The position numbers and the translations under genes were made by a program. This document shows, one piece after another, positions 53,060 through 60,464 of a DNA stretch of 60,670 nt (position 1 is its first letter; every line of letters starts with the position of its first letter). The notes under the pieces are model-generated. The model was not told the origin of the DNA. It saw nothing but the letters and a program-made list of their open reading frames with translations, and searched no databases. Source of the stretch: an uncultured Eubacteriales bacterium (GTDB lineage Bacteria > Bacillota > Clostridia > Peptostreptococcales > Anaerovoracaceae); NCBI GenBank assembly GCA_900315125.1, contig OMXT01000080.1:1-60670 (forward strand), written 5' to 3'.

Positions 53060-53750
53060 GTATATTGCCGCAGCAGGCATCTGCAGCCGCCGCAAGGCCG
53101 ATGAACTGATCGTTCAGGGCAAGGTGACCGTGAACGGGGCCGTCCTGGACGAACCGGGATATGACGTCAAACCGGGCGACACCGTGTTCGTAAACGGCGA
53201 GCTGATCGAGGACACCGCCGCTCCTTTGTATTATGTCATGAACAAACCCATCGGCGTCATCACGTCCGTCTCCGACGAGCGGGGCAGGACTACCGTACTG
53301 GACCTGATGCCGGATGTGGAAGAGCGGATCTTCCCCGTAGGGCGGCTGGACTACAACACAAGCGGGCTTTTGTTCCTGACTAACGACGGGCAGTTCGCGT
53401 ACCGCCTGACCCACCCCCGGCATCAGGTGCCCAAGACATACCGGGTCCGCGTGGCAGGGAACATCGGAAAGCCCAGGATCGACCGGCTCCGCAGGGGCGT
53501 AGACATCGGCGGATTCGTCACATCCCCCGCGGAAGTGAACGTCATTAGCTGGACCCGCCACTCCATGATCCTGGAGATCACGATTCACGAGGGCAAGAAC
53601 CGCCAGGTCCGCCGCATGTTTGAGGCCATCGGATATCCCGTGCAGGAGCTGGAGCGCATCAGCGTAGGCAACATTAAGCTGGGTCGCCTGAGGCCCGGTC
53701 AGTACCGGAAACTGAACCCCGGGGAAGTGGATTATCTGAAGCGCCTTTAG
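53046..53750 (+). CDS. rluB: 23S/16S rRNA pseudouridine synthase, RsuA/RluB type
   Basis: A 234-residue pseudouridine synthase with an N-terminal S4 RNA-binding domain (INKYIAAAGICSRRKADELI) and the catalytic GRLDYNTSGLLFLTNDG, whose Asp is the nucleophile. HEGKNRQVRRMFEAIGYPV is the conserved RluB/RsuA tail motif. It overlaps scfB and may be cotranscribed. Separation from RluE/F relatives rests on overall resemblance. Often adjacent to scpAB in Firmicutes; here the scp genes lie 1.7 kb away on the other strand. Confidence 0.92.
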   Translation: MRINKYIAAAGICSRRKADELIVQGKVTVNGAVLDEPGYDVKPGDTVFVNGELIEDTAAPLYYVMNKPIGVITSVSDERGRTTVLDLMPDVEERIFPVGRLDYNTSGLLFLTNDGQFAYRLTHPRHQVPKTYRVRVAGNIGKPRIDRLRRGVDIGGFVTSPAEVNVISWTRHSMILEITIHEGKNRQVRRMFEAIGYPVQELERISVGNIKLGRLRPGQYRKLNPGEVDYLKRL

Positions 53751-53770
53751 GGAACAAAGCCAAGACCGGC
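53751..53770. repeat. Intergenic copy of the dispersed motif at a stop codon
   Basis: GGAACAAAGCCAAGACCGGC starts directly after the TAG stop of the pseudouridine synthase gene and includes the exact 11-mer. Confidence 0.7.
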
Positions 53771-53792
53771 TTCATTTCAGGAAGTAAGATTT

Positions 53793-54818
53793 ATGAAGAG
53801 CATATCAGCGAAAATTTTCATAGCAGCAGCGATCTGCCTCATATTCGTCCTGTGCCAGGCCACTCCTGTCCATGCGGATTCCGTGGACAGCAGCGATACC
53901 GCCTACACCTACGGCGACATGAAACAGGACATTAAAGAGCTCACCAGGGCTTATCCGGATGCTCTGCATTATAAGGTTTTCGGAAAGAGCTGCGACGGCA
54001 GGAATATCTACTGCCTGTACCTGGGGAACCGGAAAGCGAAGAAACAGATCTTCGTGACGGCAGACATGCACGCCCGGGAGTATATCAACGCTCAGCTGGT
54101 CATGCAGTGCGTGGAATATTACTGTAAGAATTACGACACCGGCTCCTATATCGGCACCGCCTACAAGGATCTGTTCCACACGGTATGCATCGTGATCATC
54201 CCCATGGTCAATCCGGACGGGGTAGCCATAGCCACAGGCGGGCCCTCCGCCATAAACAGCAGCAAGCTCCGTAAGAAACTGGAGAGCATGCCCGTTTCCG
54301 GCGGCTACTCCAACTGGCAGGCCAATGCCCGGGGCGTGGATCTGAACCGGAATTTCGGCAATTACGACGGGACAGGATCCGGCGGAAAATACAACACCAG
54401 TCCCTGCTACGCCTACTACGGCGGCAGTCAGAAGTACAGCGAACCGGAGACTTGGGCTGTGATGACCGCCATGGACACCTGCAAAAATGTTAAGGCTTAC
54501 CTCAACATCCACAGTATGGGCCGGACGATCTATTACAGCGGGACGGACAGTCAGAAGCTGGCCGCCTGCCGGGACCTGGCCACATTCATCCAGTCCATCA
54601 ACGGCTACTCGCTGGTCGATGAAAGCGCATCCACCAACGACCACGGCGACCTGGAACATTACATTTCCAAGACCTATGGCAAGCCTTACGTGTGCATAGA
54701 GACCGGAACATCCATACCGGTAGCCCACTGGGAGCTTTCCGGCATATACAGCACCCACCAGCTGCTGTTTGCGAAAGTTGCAGATAAATACGCGGGGACC
54801 ATTGTGAAAGCACAGTGA
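53793..54818 (+). CDS. Secreted M14 zinc carboxypeptidase
   Basis: A 341-residue exported peptidase. Residues 1-28 are a signal peptide (IFIAAAICLIFVLC core, cleavage near VHADS). Zinc and catalytic residues of M14 are visible: DMHAREY (HxxE), NPDGV, RGVDLNRNFGN, LNIHSMG (third ligand), and the catalytic Glu in CIETGTS. Probably trims peptidoglycan stems or extracellular peptides; the substrate-specific loop cannot be read. ATG has a weak ribosome-binding site (AGGAAGTAAG). Confidence 0.92.
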   Translation: MKSISAKIFIAAAICLIFVLCQATPVHADSVDSSDTAYTYGDMKQDIKELTRAYPDALHYKVFGKSCDGRNIYCLYLGNRKAKKQIFVTADMHAREYINAQLVMQCVEYYCKNYDTGSYIGTAYKDLFHTVCIVIIPMVNPDGVAIATGGPSAINSSKLRKKLESMPVSGGYSNWQANARGVDLNRNFGNYDGTGSGGKYNTSPCYAYYGGSQKYSEPETWAVMTAMDTCKNVKAYLNIHSMGRTIYYSGTDSQKLAACRDLATFIQSINGYSLVDESASTNDHGDLEHYISKTYGKPYVCIETGTSIPVAHWELSGIYSTHQLLFAKVADKYAGTIVKAQ

Positions 54819-54865
54819 TCCCCGCTGTTGTTATTTCCCGGATCGTTCTCCGATCTATTCTGTTA

Positions 54866-55510
54866 TTATTTCTCGAACCGCTCGCCGATCCACTCCTGGT
54901 TGACCTCCGCATACTCGCCGGGGGCAATGTCAACGACGCCCATCGCCTGCATCTGAAGTTCCTGATAAAGCTCCGGATCCATCTCAACCGTCAGCATTTC
55001 CTCATTCTCATTCTGAGACGTCCAGACCAGGAGATAGTCGCCGGTCTCATCGAAGGAATAGACGAGATCCCCGGGCTCCAGCTCCGGCCACATTTCCTTT
55101 ACATCGTCCCAGATGATAAACTTGTACAGCTCCACGATCCGGTCGTCCAGTCCCCTCTCCGCGATCAGAATCTTCTCCATGAGCTCCAGGCCCGTGCTCA
55201 CAAGGCGGAAGGACTGATCTGCCACATCCTCCGGATTGGGGACTTCCAGGCTGTTCAGCACATCCAGCGCATCCTCTTCGTGTTCCGGATCCATGCGGAC
55301 ATTCAGCTTATGGGCGGGATCCACATAGAGCAGCGGATATTCCACCATGACCATGTCGCCGCATCCCGGGCATTCGTTCATAAAATATTCGCCCTGTATG
55401 ATCTTTTCCTTCGCTTCCGGATCCTCCGATACATCCACAAACTCGTGGATGGGGACCTGGATCACCTCATCGCACTCCGGGCATCTTACATCAATCATTT
55501 CCGTTTCCAT
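54866..55510 (-). CDS. CpXC domain protein
   Basis: A 214-residue protein with two CxxC pairs near the N-terminus (DVRCPECDE and NECPGCGD), the CpXC-domain pattern of a presumed zinc site, then an acidic, beta-rich remainder (VSTGLELMEKILIAERGLDDRIVELYKF and so on). Family function unknown. The start used overlaps the scpB end by 20 bp and has GGAG 7 nt upstream; an upstream in-frame extension reads unlike the family. Linked to scpA-scpB in one transcript. Confidence 0.75.
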   Translation of the reverse strand: METEMIDVRCPECDEVIQVPIHEFVDVSEDPEAKEKIIQGEYFMNECPGCGDMVMVEYPLLYVDPAHKLNVRMDPEHEEDALDVLNSLEVPNPEDVADQSFRLVSTGLELMEKILIAERGLDDRIVELYKFIIWDDVKEMWPELEPGDLVYSFDETGDYLLVWTSQNENEEMLTVEMDPELYQELQMQAMGVVDIAPGEYAEVNQEWIGERFEK

Positions 55511-56093
55511 CACTAATCTCCATTTCCATGGTAAGCTGCGTCGTTTCCTCATCCGGTCCGTCGCTGCTCACCGCTCCTTCAATATCTTCTATCTCCGGCA
55601 GTTCATCAAGGGATGAGAATCCGAACTGCTTCAGGAACGTATCTGTCGTCCGGTAAATGATCGGCCTTCCTATGGCATTGGCTCTGCCTGCCGCCCTCAC
55701 CAGATCTTTCTCCATAAGCCCTTCTATCACCCGGTCGCTGCGGATCCCCCGAACGGCGTCGATCTCTCCTTTTGTTACCGGCTGGCGGTAGGCGATGATT
55801 GCCAGTACCTCCAGGGCAGCCTGTGAAAGTTTCCGTATCTTCACGGGCGTACAGAGCCGGCGGATGAACTCCTCGTTTTCCCCTCGGGTGACAAGCTGAA
55901 AGGCGTCGCCCACCCTGCGGATCACCAGTCCGCTGCTCCGATCCTCATACTCCCGGGCAAGCTCCGTAAAGTATCCTTCTGCCTCTTCTGCCGAGATATC
56001 GAATACATCCGCCGCGTCCTTCAGGGGAAGCGGCTGTCCCCAGACAAAAAGCATGGATTCGAAAGCCGATTTTATGGTCTCTCTCGTCGTCAT
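55491..56093 (-). CDS. scpB: Segregation and condensation protein B
   Basis: Winged-helix kleisin-interacting subunit of the SMC condensin. RQPVTKGEIDAVRGI and AIGRPIIYRTTDTFLKQFGF are characteristic. 200 residues. Overlaps scpA by four bases (ATGA-type junction). The acidic tail runs into the CpXC gene. Confidence 0.95.
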   Translation of the reverse strand: MTTRETIKSAFESMLFVWGQPLPLKDAADVFDISAEEAEGYFTELAREYEDRSSGLVIRRVGDAFQLVTRGENEEFIRRLCTPVKIRKLSQAALEVLAIIAYRQPVTKGEIDAVRGIRSDRVIEGLMEKDLVRAAGRANAIGRPIIYRTTDTFLKQFGFSSLDELPEIEDIEGAVSSDGPDEETTQLTMEMEISDGNGND

Positions 56094-56896
56094 CCATCCT
56101 CCTCCAGATTTTCTGCTTCACTGAGATCCCGGACGCCGGTCCGTACAAGGATCCTGCCGTATAAGCCGTCCTGCTCCGCGTCCAGGAACCGCTGGCGCAT
56201 CAGCTGCAGCAGGGACGCAAAGGAAACGACCACATCGTACCTGTCGTGTTCCGAGGGCACGAGTTCGCGGAAATCGACCCCCTGCCCCGAGCCATTCCCG
56301 GAGGCTTCGCCGGATCCTTTCTTGAACCGCCGGAATATATCGATGATATACCGCATCCGGTTCTCCATCGTTTCCCGTTCCTTTTCAACAAAGGAATAAT
56401 GGCGCCGGGTATCCTCTATCTTCTTCTTTTTATAAAGGAATGCCCGGAATGCCCGTGCGAACTCATCGACCCCCAGCTTCAGATATTCGTCGGGATGATC
56501 CGTATAGAGCGATATGTCTTCCTGGGGCTTCTCCAGCCTGCGGGATTCTTCCTCTTCCCGTTCGGACAGCATGTCTGCTGCCACCCTGACCTTCTTGTAT
56601 TCCGCAAGTCGGAGAGCCAGCTCCGTCCGGGGATCCTCTGCCGCACCCGGCGCGCCAGGCGTCTCTTCCTGGGGCAGCATCATGCGGGACTTGATCTGGA
56701 TCAGTTCCGCTGCCAGCACCATGAACTCCGTCGACAGGCTGATGTTCTGCTTCTGCATCTCCCCGATATACCGGAGATACTGACTGGTGATCTCCGAGAT
56801 CTGAATATCGTAGATGCTCATCTGGGCGTTCTCGATCAGGTAGACCAGAAGATCGAAGGGACCTTCAAACGCCGCAAGCCGTACTTTATAGCTCAA
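56090..56896 (-). CDS. scpA: Segregation and condensation protein A
   Basis: Kleisin subunit linking SMC heads. N-terminal SYKVRLAAFEGPFDLLVYLI with EITSQYLRYI, and the C-terminal winged helix around VVVSFASLLQLMRQRFLDAEQ, are typical. The likely start is TTG, because GGAAAGGAGGGACGG lies at perfect spacing; the ATG 24 bp further upstream (56920) lacks one. Between 56919 and 56931 the sequence GCCTTTGTTCCC is a one-mismatch copy of the dispersed motif. Confidence 0.92.
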   Translation of the reverse strand: MSYKVRLAAFEGPFDLLVYLIENAQMSIYDIQISEITSQYLRYIGEMQKQNISLSTEFMVLAAELIQIKSRMMLPQEETPGAPGAAEDPRTELALRLAEYKKVRVAADMLSEREEEESRRLEKPQEDISLYTDHPDEYLKLGVDEFARAFRAFLYKKKKIEDTRRHYSFVEKERETMENRMRYIIDIFRRFKKGSGEASGNGSGQGVDFRELVPSEHDRYDVVVSFASLLQLMRQRFLDAEQDGLYGRILVRTGVRDLSEAENLEEDG

Positions 56897-56939
56897 AGGC
56901 CGTCCCTCCTTTCCAGTCATGCCTTTGTTCCCAAATATA

Positions 56940-57845
56940 TTACTTCTGCGCCTTTTCCTCAAGCCCCGTATTGTAATTGTAGTACAGGAGCCCGATGACG
57001 ACCACCGCCGCACCCAGAAGCTCCCAGGACGTGGGGATCTGGTGCAGGAATATCAGACTCAGGATGATGGCAAATACCGACTCACCGGACTCCCATGCGG
57101 AAACGTACAGGGAATCCACATAGCCGAAGCACAGGTTGAATACCGCATGAGCGCCGATCTGGCATACGATAGTCAGACCGATCATCAGTATGTAGTCCCT
57201 CGGCGGATAGCCCAGCACCGGCGTGCGGGTGACCAGAGAACCGACGCAGAAGCAGACCCATGTGGAAAAGAAGCACAGGAACACATAGGGCGGTCCCGGA
57301 ACGACTTTCCGCACTTCATCTCCGATGACGAAGTAGAAGCCCATGAACATGGCTGCCAGAAAAGCCAGCACGTCTCCCCGAAAATTGCCGGAGGAAAGCT
57401 GGGCCTTATCCAGCCCCGCAACCAGCACGCCGCCCAGCAGCGCCAGAATGATGCCCATGATGGGACGGCGCCCCACGTGACGGTGAAAGACGAATATGGT
57501 CACGCCCAGAACAACCAGCGGATGCAGCGCCGCAAGCACGACGCCGCTGGCGATGTTCGTCAGCTTGACCGCCGTGAACCAGGAGAAGAAGTGGGCAAAC
57601 AGAAAGGCGCCTGCCACGAAGCTCCATATCACGTACTTGGGCGGTATCGCCTTCAGCTCATCCCTCTGCCGCAGCAGCACGGGGACCGCGAAGAACGGCA
57701 GTCCCAGGGTCAGCCGCCAGAACCCTATGGCCATAGATGGCGCGCTGATCGCCGCCCCCCAGATGCCTGAGGACGAACCCGCCACCACAGCCAGAACAAC
57801 AATGACCTTTACATACCTTGCAATAAAACTCTTTTTTTCTTTCAT
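56940..57845 (-). CDS. EamA/DMT-family transporter
   Basis: A ~301-residue membrane protein with ten hydrophobic segments in two EamA repeats (IWGAAISAPSMAIGFWRLTLG and later AAMFMGFYFVIGDEVRK). Family members export amino acids or metabolites; substrate unknown. The ATG used has GGAGAG upstream; an ATG 27 bp earlier is possible. Downstream of mtnA by 42 bp and upstream of scpA, possibly cotranscribed. Confidence 0.88.
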   Translation of the reverse strand: MKEKKSFIARYVKVIVVLAVVAGSSSGIWGAAISAPSMAIGFWRLTLGLPFFAVPVLLRQRDELKAIPPKYVIWSFVAGAFLFAHFFSWFTAVKLTNIASGVVLAALHPLVVLGVTIFVFHRHVGRRPIMGIILALLGGVLVAGLDKAQLSSGNFRGDVLAFLAAMFMGFYFVIGDEVRKVVPGPPYVFLCFFSTWVCFCVGSLVTRTPVLGYPPRDYILMIGLTIVCQIGAHAVFNLCFGYVDSLYVSAWESGESVFAIILSLIFLHQIPTSWELLGAAVVVIGLLYYNYNTGLEEKAQK

Positions 57846-57887
57846 TTCTCTCCGTTTTCCGTTCGTAATCATTCCTCAGGCGGTCGA

Positions 57888-59012
57888 TCAGCCCTCAACG
57901 ATCTTCCTGAGATTCTCCTCATACGGCGGATAAACGATCCCCCTCTCCGTTATAACCGCTGTAATATATTTCGCCTTTGTGACATCAAAGGACGGGTTGT
58001 ATGTCTTGACGCCCTCCGGAGCCATGGGCTCCTGATACCACATCTTATAGATCTCCTCGCCGTCCCGCAGCTCAATGGGGATATCGTCCCCCGTGGGCGT
58101 TTCCAGGTCGATGGTGGAGGTGGGCACGAACATATAGAACGGGATGCCGTATTCCCTGGCCAGTATAGCGACCCCGGAAGTTCCGATCTTGTTCGCTCCG
58201 TCTCCGTTGGCGGCCATGCGGTCGCAGCCCACGACGACCGCGTCGATCCAGCCGTTTTTCATGACGATGCTGGCCATGTTGTCGCAGATCAGCGTTACAT
58301 CCACACCCGCCCGGGAAAGTTCCCAGGACGTAAGCCTTGCGCCCTGCAGCAGCGGCCGGGTCTCATCCGCATAGACATGAAAATCATATCCCTGTTCCTG
58401 CCCCAGATAAAGGGGCGACAGGCAGGTCCCGTACTTCGCCGTGGCCAGCGTGCCCGCGTTGCAGTGCGTCAGGATCCCCATGCCCGGCCGGAGCAGCGAC
58501 AGACCATACTCGCCCATGCGCCGGCAGGATTCTTCATCCTCTATCCGTATCTTATGAGCCTCTTCCAACAAAGCCTTCTTTGCCTGTTCGACGGATGCCC
58601 TGCCTTGGTTTGCCCCCTCGGATACCCCCGGCTCCGCGGAAGCCTCTTCGGATACCCCCGACTCCGGTGATGCCACGAAAGAATCCAGCAGGCGGATCAT
58701 GCGCCGGAGAGCCCAGGACAGGTTCACCGCCGTCGGCCTTGCGCTATTCAGGTATGCCGCGTTGTCTCTTGCCAGCAGCCGGAAATCCTCCATGCTGTCT
58801 CCGCTGAAGTCCCGCAGCGAAACATAGAGCCCGTAAGCCGCCGCCACGCCGATGGCCGGCGCGCCTCTGACTTTCAGTTTCTTAATGGCGTCCCACATTT
58901 CTTCCTTCGTCCGGATCTCCTCATATATGCACTCGCCAGGCAGCCGGGTCTGGTCCATGACCAGCAGCCTGCCCTCCTCGTACCGGACCGGCAGAATATC
59001 ATCAAGATTCAT
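57888..59012 (-). CDS. mtnA: Methylthioribose-1-phosphate isomerase (MtnA), with an insertion
   Basis: Isomerises S-methyl-5-thioribose-1-phosphate in methionine salvage. KVRGAPAIGVAAAYG near residue 50, THCNAGTLATAKYGT (catalytic Cys) and VVGCDRMAANGDGANKIGT (catalytic Asp) are intact. An insertion of about 25 residues around 140-165 (SGVSEEASAEPGVSEGANQG) is encoded by a 30-bp-period repeat and is low-complexity. No other salvage gene (mtnK, mtnB, mtnC) is in the window. ATG behind GGAGAAAGG; upstream in-frame sequence is discarded. Related ribose-1,5-bisphosphate isomerases are less likely given the full match. Confidence 0.9.
   Translation of the reverse strand: MNLDDILPVRYEEGRLLVMDQTRLPGECIYEEIRTKEEMWDAIKKLKVRGAPAIGVAAAYGLYVSLRDFSGDSMEDFRLLARDNAAYLNSARPTAVNLSWALRRMIRLLDSFVASPESGVSEEASAEPGVSEGANQGRASVEQAKKALLEEAHKIRIEDEESCRRMGEYGLSLLRPGMGILTHCNAGTLATAKYGTCLSPLYLGQEQGYDFHVYADETRPLLQGARLTSWELSRAGVDVTLICDNMASIVMKNGWIDAVVVGCDRMAANGDGANKIGTSGVAILAREYGIPFYMFVPTSTIDLETPTGDDIPIELRDGEEIYKMWYQEPMAPEGVKTYNPSFDVTKAKYITAVITERGIVYPPYEENLRKIVEG
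58618..58660. repeat. 30-bp-period repeat inside mtnA
   Basis: TCGGATACCCCCG recurs at 58618-58630 and 58648-58660 with extended similarity (CTCCG follows both after one differing base). It keeps frame and encodes the inserted low-complexity segment. Confidence 0.8.
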
Positions 59013-59038
59013 AGATTGCCTTTCTCCATTATCCTCAG

Positions 59039-59065
59039 CGGCTCCTCCGATTACCGGAGGAGCCG
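59039..59065. promoter_or_regulatory. Hairpin in the mtnA leader
   Basis: An exact 11-bp stem with a 5-nt loop. On the minus strand it precedes the mtnA ribosome-binding site and lacks a T-run; on the plus strand it is followed by ATCTCTTT, a weak terminator tail, but no plus-strand gene ends here. Confidence 0.5.
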
Positions 59066-59279
59066 ATCTCTTTAACCGTTCTTCATGACTCACACGCCGT
59101 ATTATATCATTTTTCAATGTTGCAGGCAACAAAACCCTGCCGCAATGCAACTTTATGAAGTGCGCATTGCGTAAAGCCGCTACGGATGCCCTTGTTCCCG
59201 AGGCGGTTCCGGCGCCACCGGATCGCGTGCATAAATATAACTGGCTATACATTGAAATTTTTACCATACCGCACCTGTT

Positions 59280-59559
59280 TTCGGTGGTGCTTGTGGATTT
59301 CTCCGATTCACACCGAAGACATTTCAGAGAAAATTCGGTGTTACCGCCGTGATTCTAAAATAAGCACCGAAAGGCAGTTCGCAGGTTAGGTTCTGTCTTA
59401 ATTCCAGACCATGGATATGGATAATATTGGATGAAAATACGTGAAATCAGGATCAATTTTCCATCGATTTCGCAGAAAACTTACGAGTAAACATTCATTT
59501 TTTCGAATGGTGCAGATGACGTTCGGTGGAATGTATGGAAACACGGTCAAACCACCGAA
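59280..59559. repeat. Three TTCGGTG-N24-CACCGAA dyads
   Basis: TTCGGTG and its exact complement CACCGAA occur as three pairs: 59280/59311, 59334/59365 and 59522/59553 (arm starts). Each pair has exactly 24 bp between arms, giving 38-bp units, while the spacer sequences differ. Such fixed geometry implies a protein binding site or recombination site rather than chance. Confidence 0.7.
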
Positions 59560-59633
59560 ACCAAGGCAATGCCGCTGTCAATCCAAGCTCACCGATGCAC
59601 AGGGCAGATCCGGCATCGAGTATTGCTGCACCT

Positions 59634-59667
59634 AAAACGGGGTCGCCTCATAAAAGGAGGCGGCCCC
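59634..59667 (-). terminator. Terminator after the small unknown gene
   Basis: On the minus strand GGGGCCGCCTC pairs with GAGGCGACCCC (one mismatch) and is followed by GTTTT. It begins 30 bp past the stop codon. Confidence 0.75.
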
Positions 59668-59697
59668 TGCCTGACACGGATGCAGCGCCGCAGGTTT

Positions 59698-59997
59698 CTA
59701 CTGTGCGGCGCCCTGATCCTCGTAAATGCAGTAACACTCGTAGTTTTCACCCATGTAGACCCATACGTCGTCGCCCATTTCCAGCTTCTCGTCGAAGATC
59801 TTATTGGGGATCATCAGTTTCAGAGACGTACGTTTCTTTCCTTTCAGATTCTTCTCTACGCTGTCAGGATCTGCAGCAAATTTCCGGATCTCTTCTCCCA
59901 GGTGATCGATGCCCGTTTCCTTTCCGAAGTTATCCGCAAACTGATCTACTGTCGTGTACACGACATTGTCCGGATTCTTGAACCAATTGATATTCAT
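59698..59997 (-). CDS. Unknown 99-residue protein downstream of a cobalamin riboswitch
   Basis: No family recognised. The protein is soluble and mixed-charge: an N-terminal helical half (TVDQFADNFGKETGIDHLGE) and a C-terminal beta half (SLKLMIPNKIFDEKL, DDVWVYMGENYECYCIY) with a CYC motif near the end; no signal peptide. The ATG has a strong GGAAAGGAAG site. An in-frame run without stops extends upstream to 60201, but it is low-complexity and would translate the terminator, so I reject it as coding. The gene lies ~250 nt downstream of a B12 riboswitch and directly behind that leader's terminator, so its expression should depend on cobalamin. Confidence 0.7.
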   Translation of the reverse strand: MNINWFKNPDNVVYTTVDQFADNFGKETGIDHLGEEIRKFAADPDSVEKNLKGKKRTSLKLMIPNKIFDEKLEMGDDVWVYMGENYECYCIYEDQGAAQ

Positions 59998-60035
59998 AGC
60001 TCTTCCTTTCCCCGGGCTTTCCCGGCGGGCGCAAT

Positions 60036-60062
60036 AAAAAAAGCACCCCTGCTCCGAAGTGC
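60036..60062 (-). terminator. Terminator in the cobalamin-riboswitch leader
   Basis: On the minus strand GCACTTC pairs with GGGGTGC (two G-U pairs) and is followed by seven T. It lies ~190 nt after the aptamer and 38 nt before the small gene. Confidence 0.8.
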
Positions 60063-60252
60063 GTGTACGTGAGCTGTGCGCGAGCCCCAGGCCAAATCGC
60101 CCTGTCGCCATATCGCTGCCGCTGCCATGCCGAGTCGATGCCGCCAGTCTGCAGCTGCCGACGCTGTCACGATCGCTGCTGGCGCGGCGCGGATCATCCA
60201 TGCAGATCCAGCTCCTATCCGATGTTATCGCTGCCTCAGAGTTCCTCCATCT
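60063..60252 (-). ncRNA. Structured GC-rich stretch between aptamer and terminator
   Basis: About 190 nt that code for nothing convincing. It holds three copies of GCAGCGAT (complements start at 60112, 60172 and 60227, 55-60 bp apart) and a stem CTGGCG/CGCCAG enclosing 60142-60184. Riboswitch plus this stretch plus terminator would form a discrete transcript of ~330-350 nt. Calling it a small RNA is inference; it could equally be an unusually long expression platform. Confidence 0.35.
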
Positions 60253-60380
60253 GCAGTACAGCTCGTCTCCCGACTTATGCTCCGGTCACGCCGGTGACCG
60301 GCGGTTGTTCTAATGCCCGATAGCCTTCACGGTTGCTGAGAAACAGCGGGGACTTGCACCCCTTTCCGTTAGCTGCCTGC
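60253..60380 (-). promoter_or_regulatory. Cobalamin riboswitch
   Basis: On the minus strand the aptamer runs GCAGGCAGCT, then GGGGTGCAAGTCCCCGCTGT, CAGCAACCGTGAAGG, GCCGGTCACCGGC, and the B12 box AAGTCGGGAGACGAGCTG. P1 closes by GCAG/CTGC and AGCT/AGCT. The order and words match the cobalamin-riboswitch core, though the sequence deviates from the commonest consensus. AdoCbl or MeCbl selectivity cannot be told. Confidence 0.8.
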
Positions 60381-60396
60381 TTTATTTATATGTCAG

Positions 60397-60425
60397 ATTA
60401 TACTACTCATTCACATTCTCCGCAA
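60397..60425 (-). promoter_or_regulatory. Promoter of the riboswitch transcript
   Basis: Minus-strand TTGCGG, 17-bp spacer, TATAAT, about 15 bp upstream of the aptamer. Confidence 0.55.
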
Positions 60426-60464
60426 CCCGGCAAAACCAAGTTCACGTCTTGTCTCTGCACCGGT

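Larger units (their letters stand above)
59013..59697. other. Intergenic region of 685 bp
   Basis: No gene is seen. From left: a perfect hairpin CGGCTCCTCCG-ATTAC-CGGAGGAGCCG (59039-59065), about 27 bp upstream of mtnA, within its presumed leader; an AT-rich centre with the TTCGGTG dyads; and a terminator of the small gene at the right end. The G+C content is clearly lower than in genes on both sides. Confidence 0.6.

Noticed and set aside
59998..60201. N-terminal extension of the 99-residue gene up to 60201
   Set aside because: The frame is open but low-complexity, spans the Rho-independent terminator, and the inner ATG has a much stronger ribosome-binding site. An open run of this length is not surprising in GC-rich sequence.
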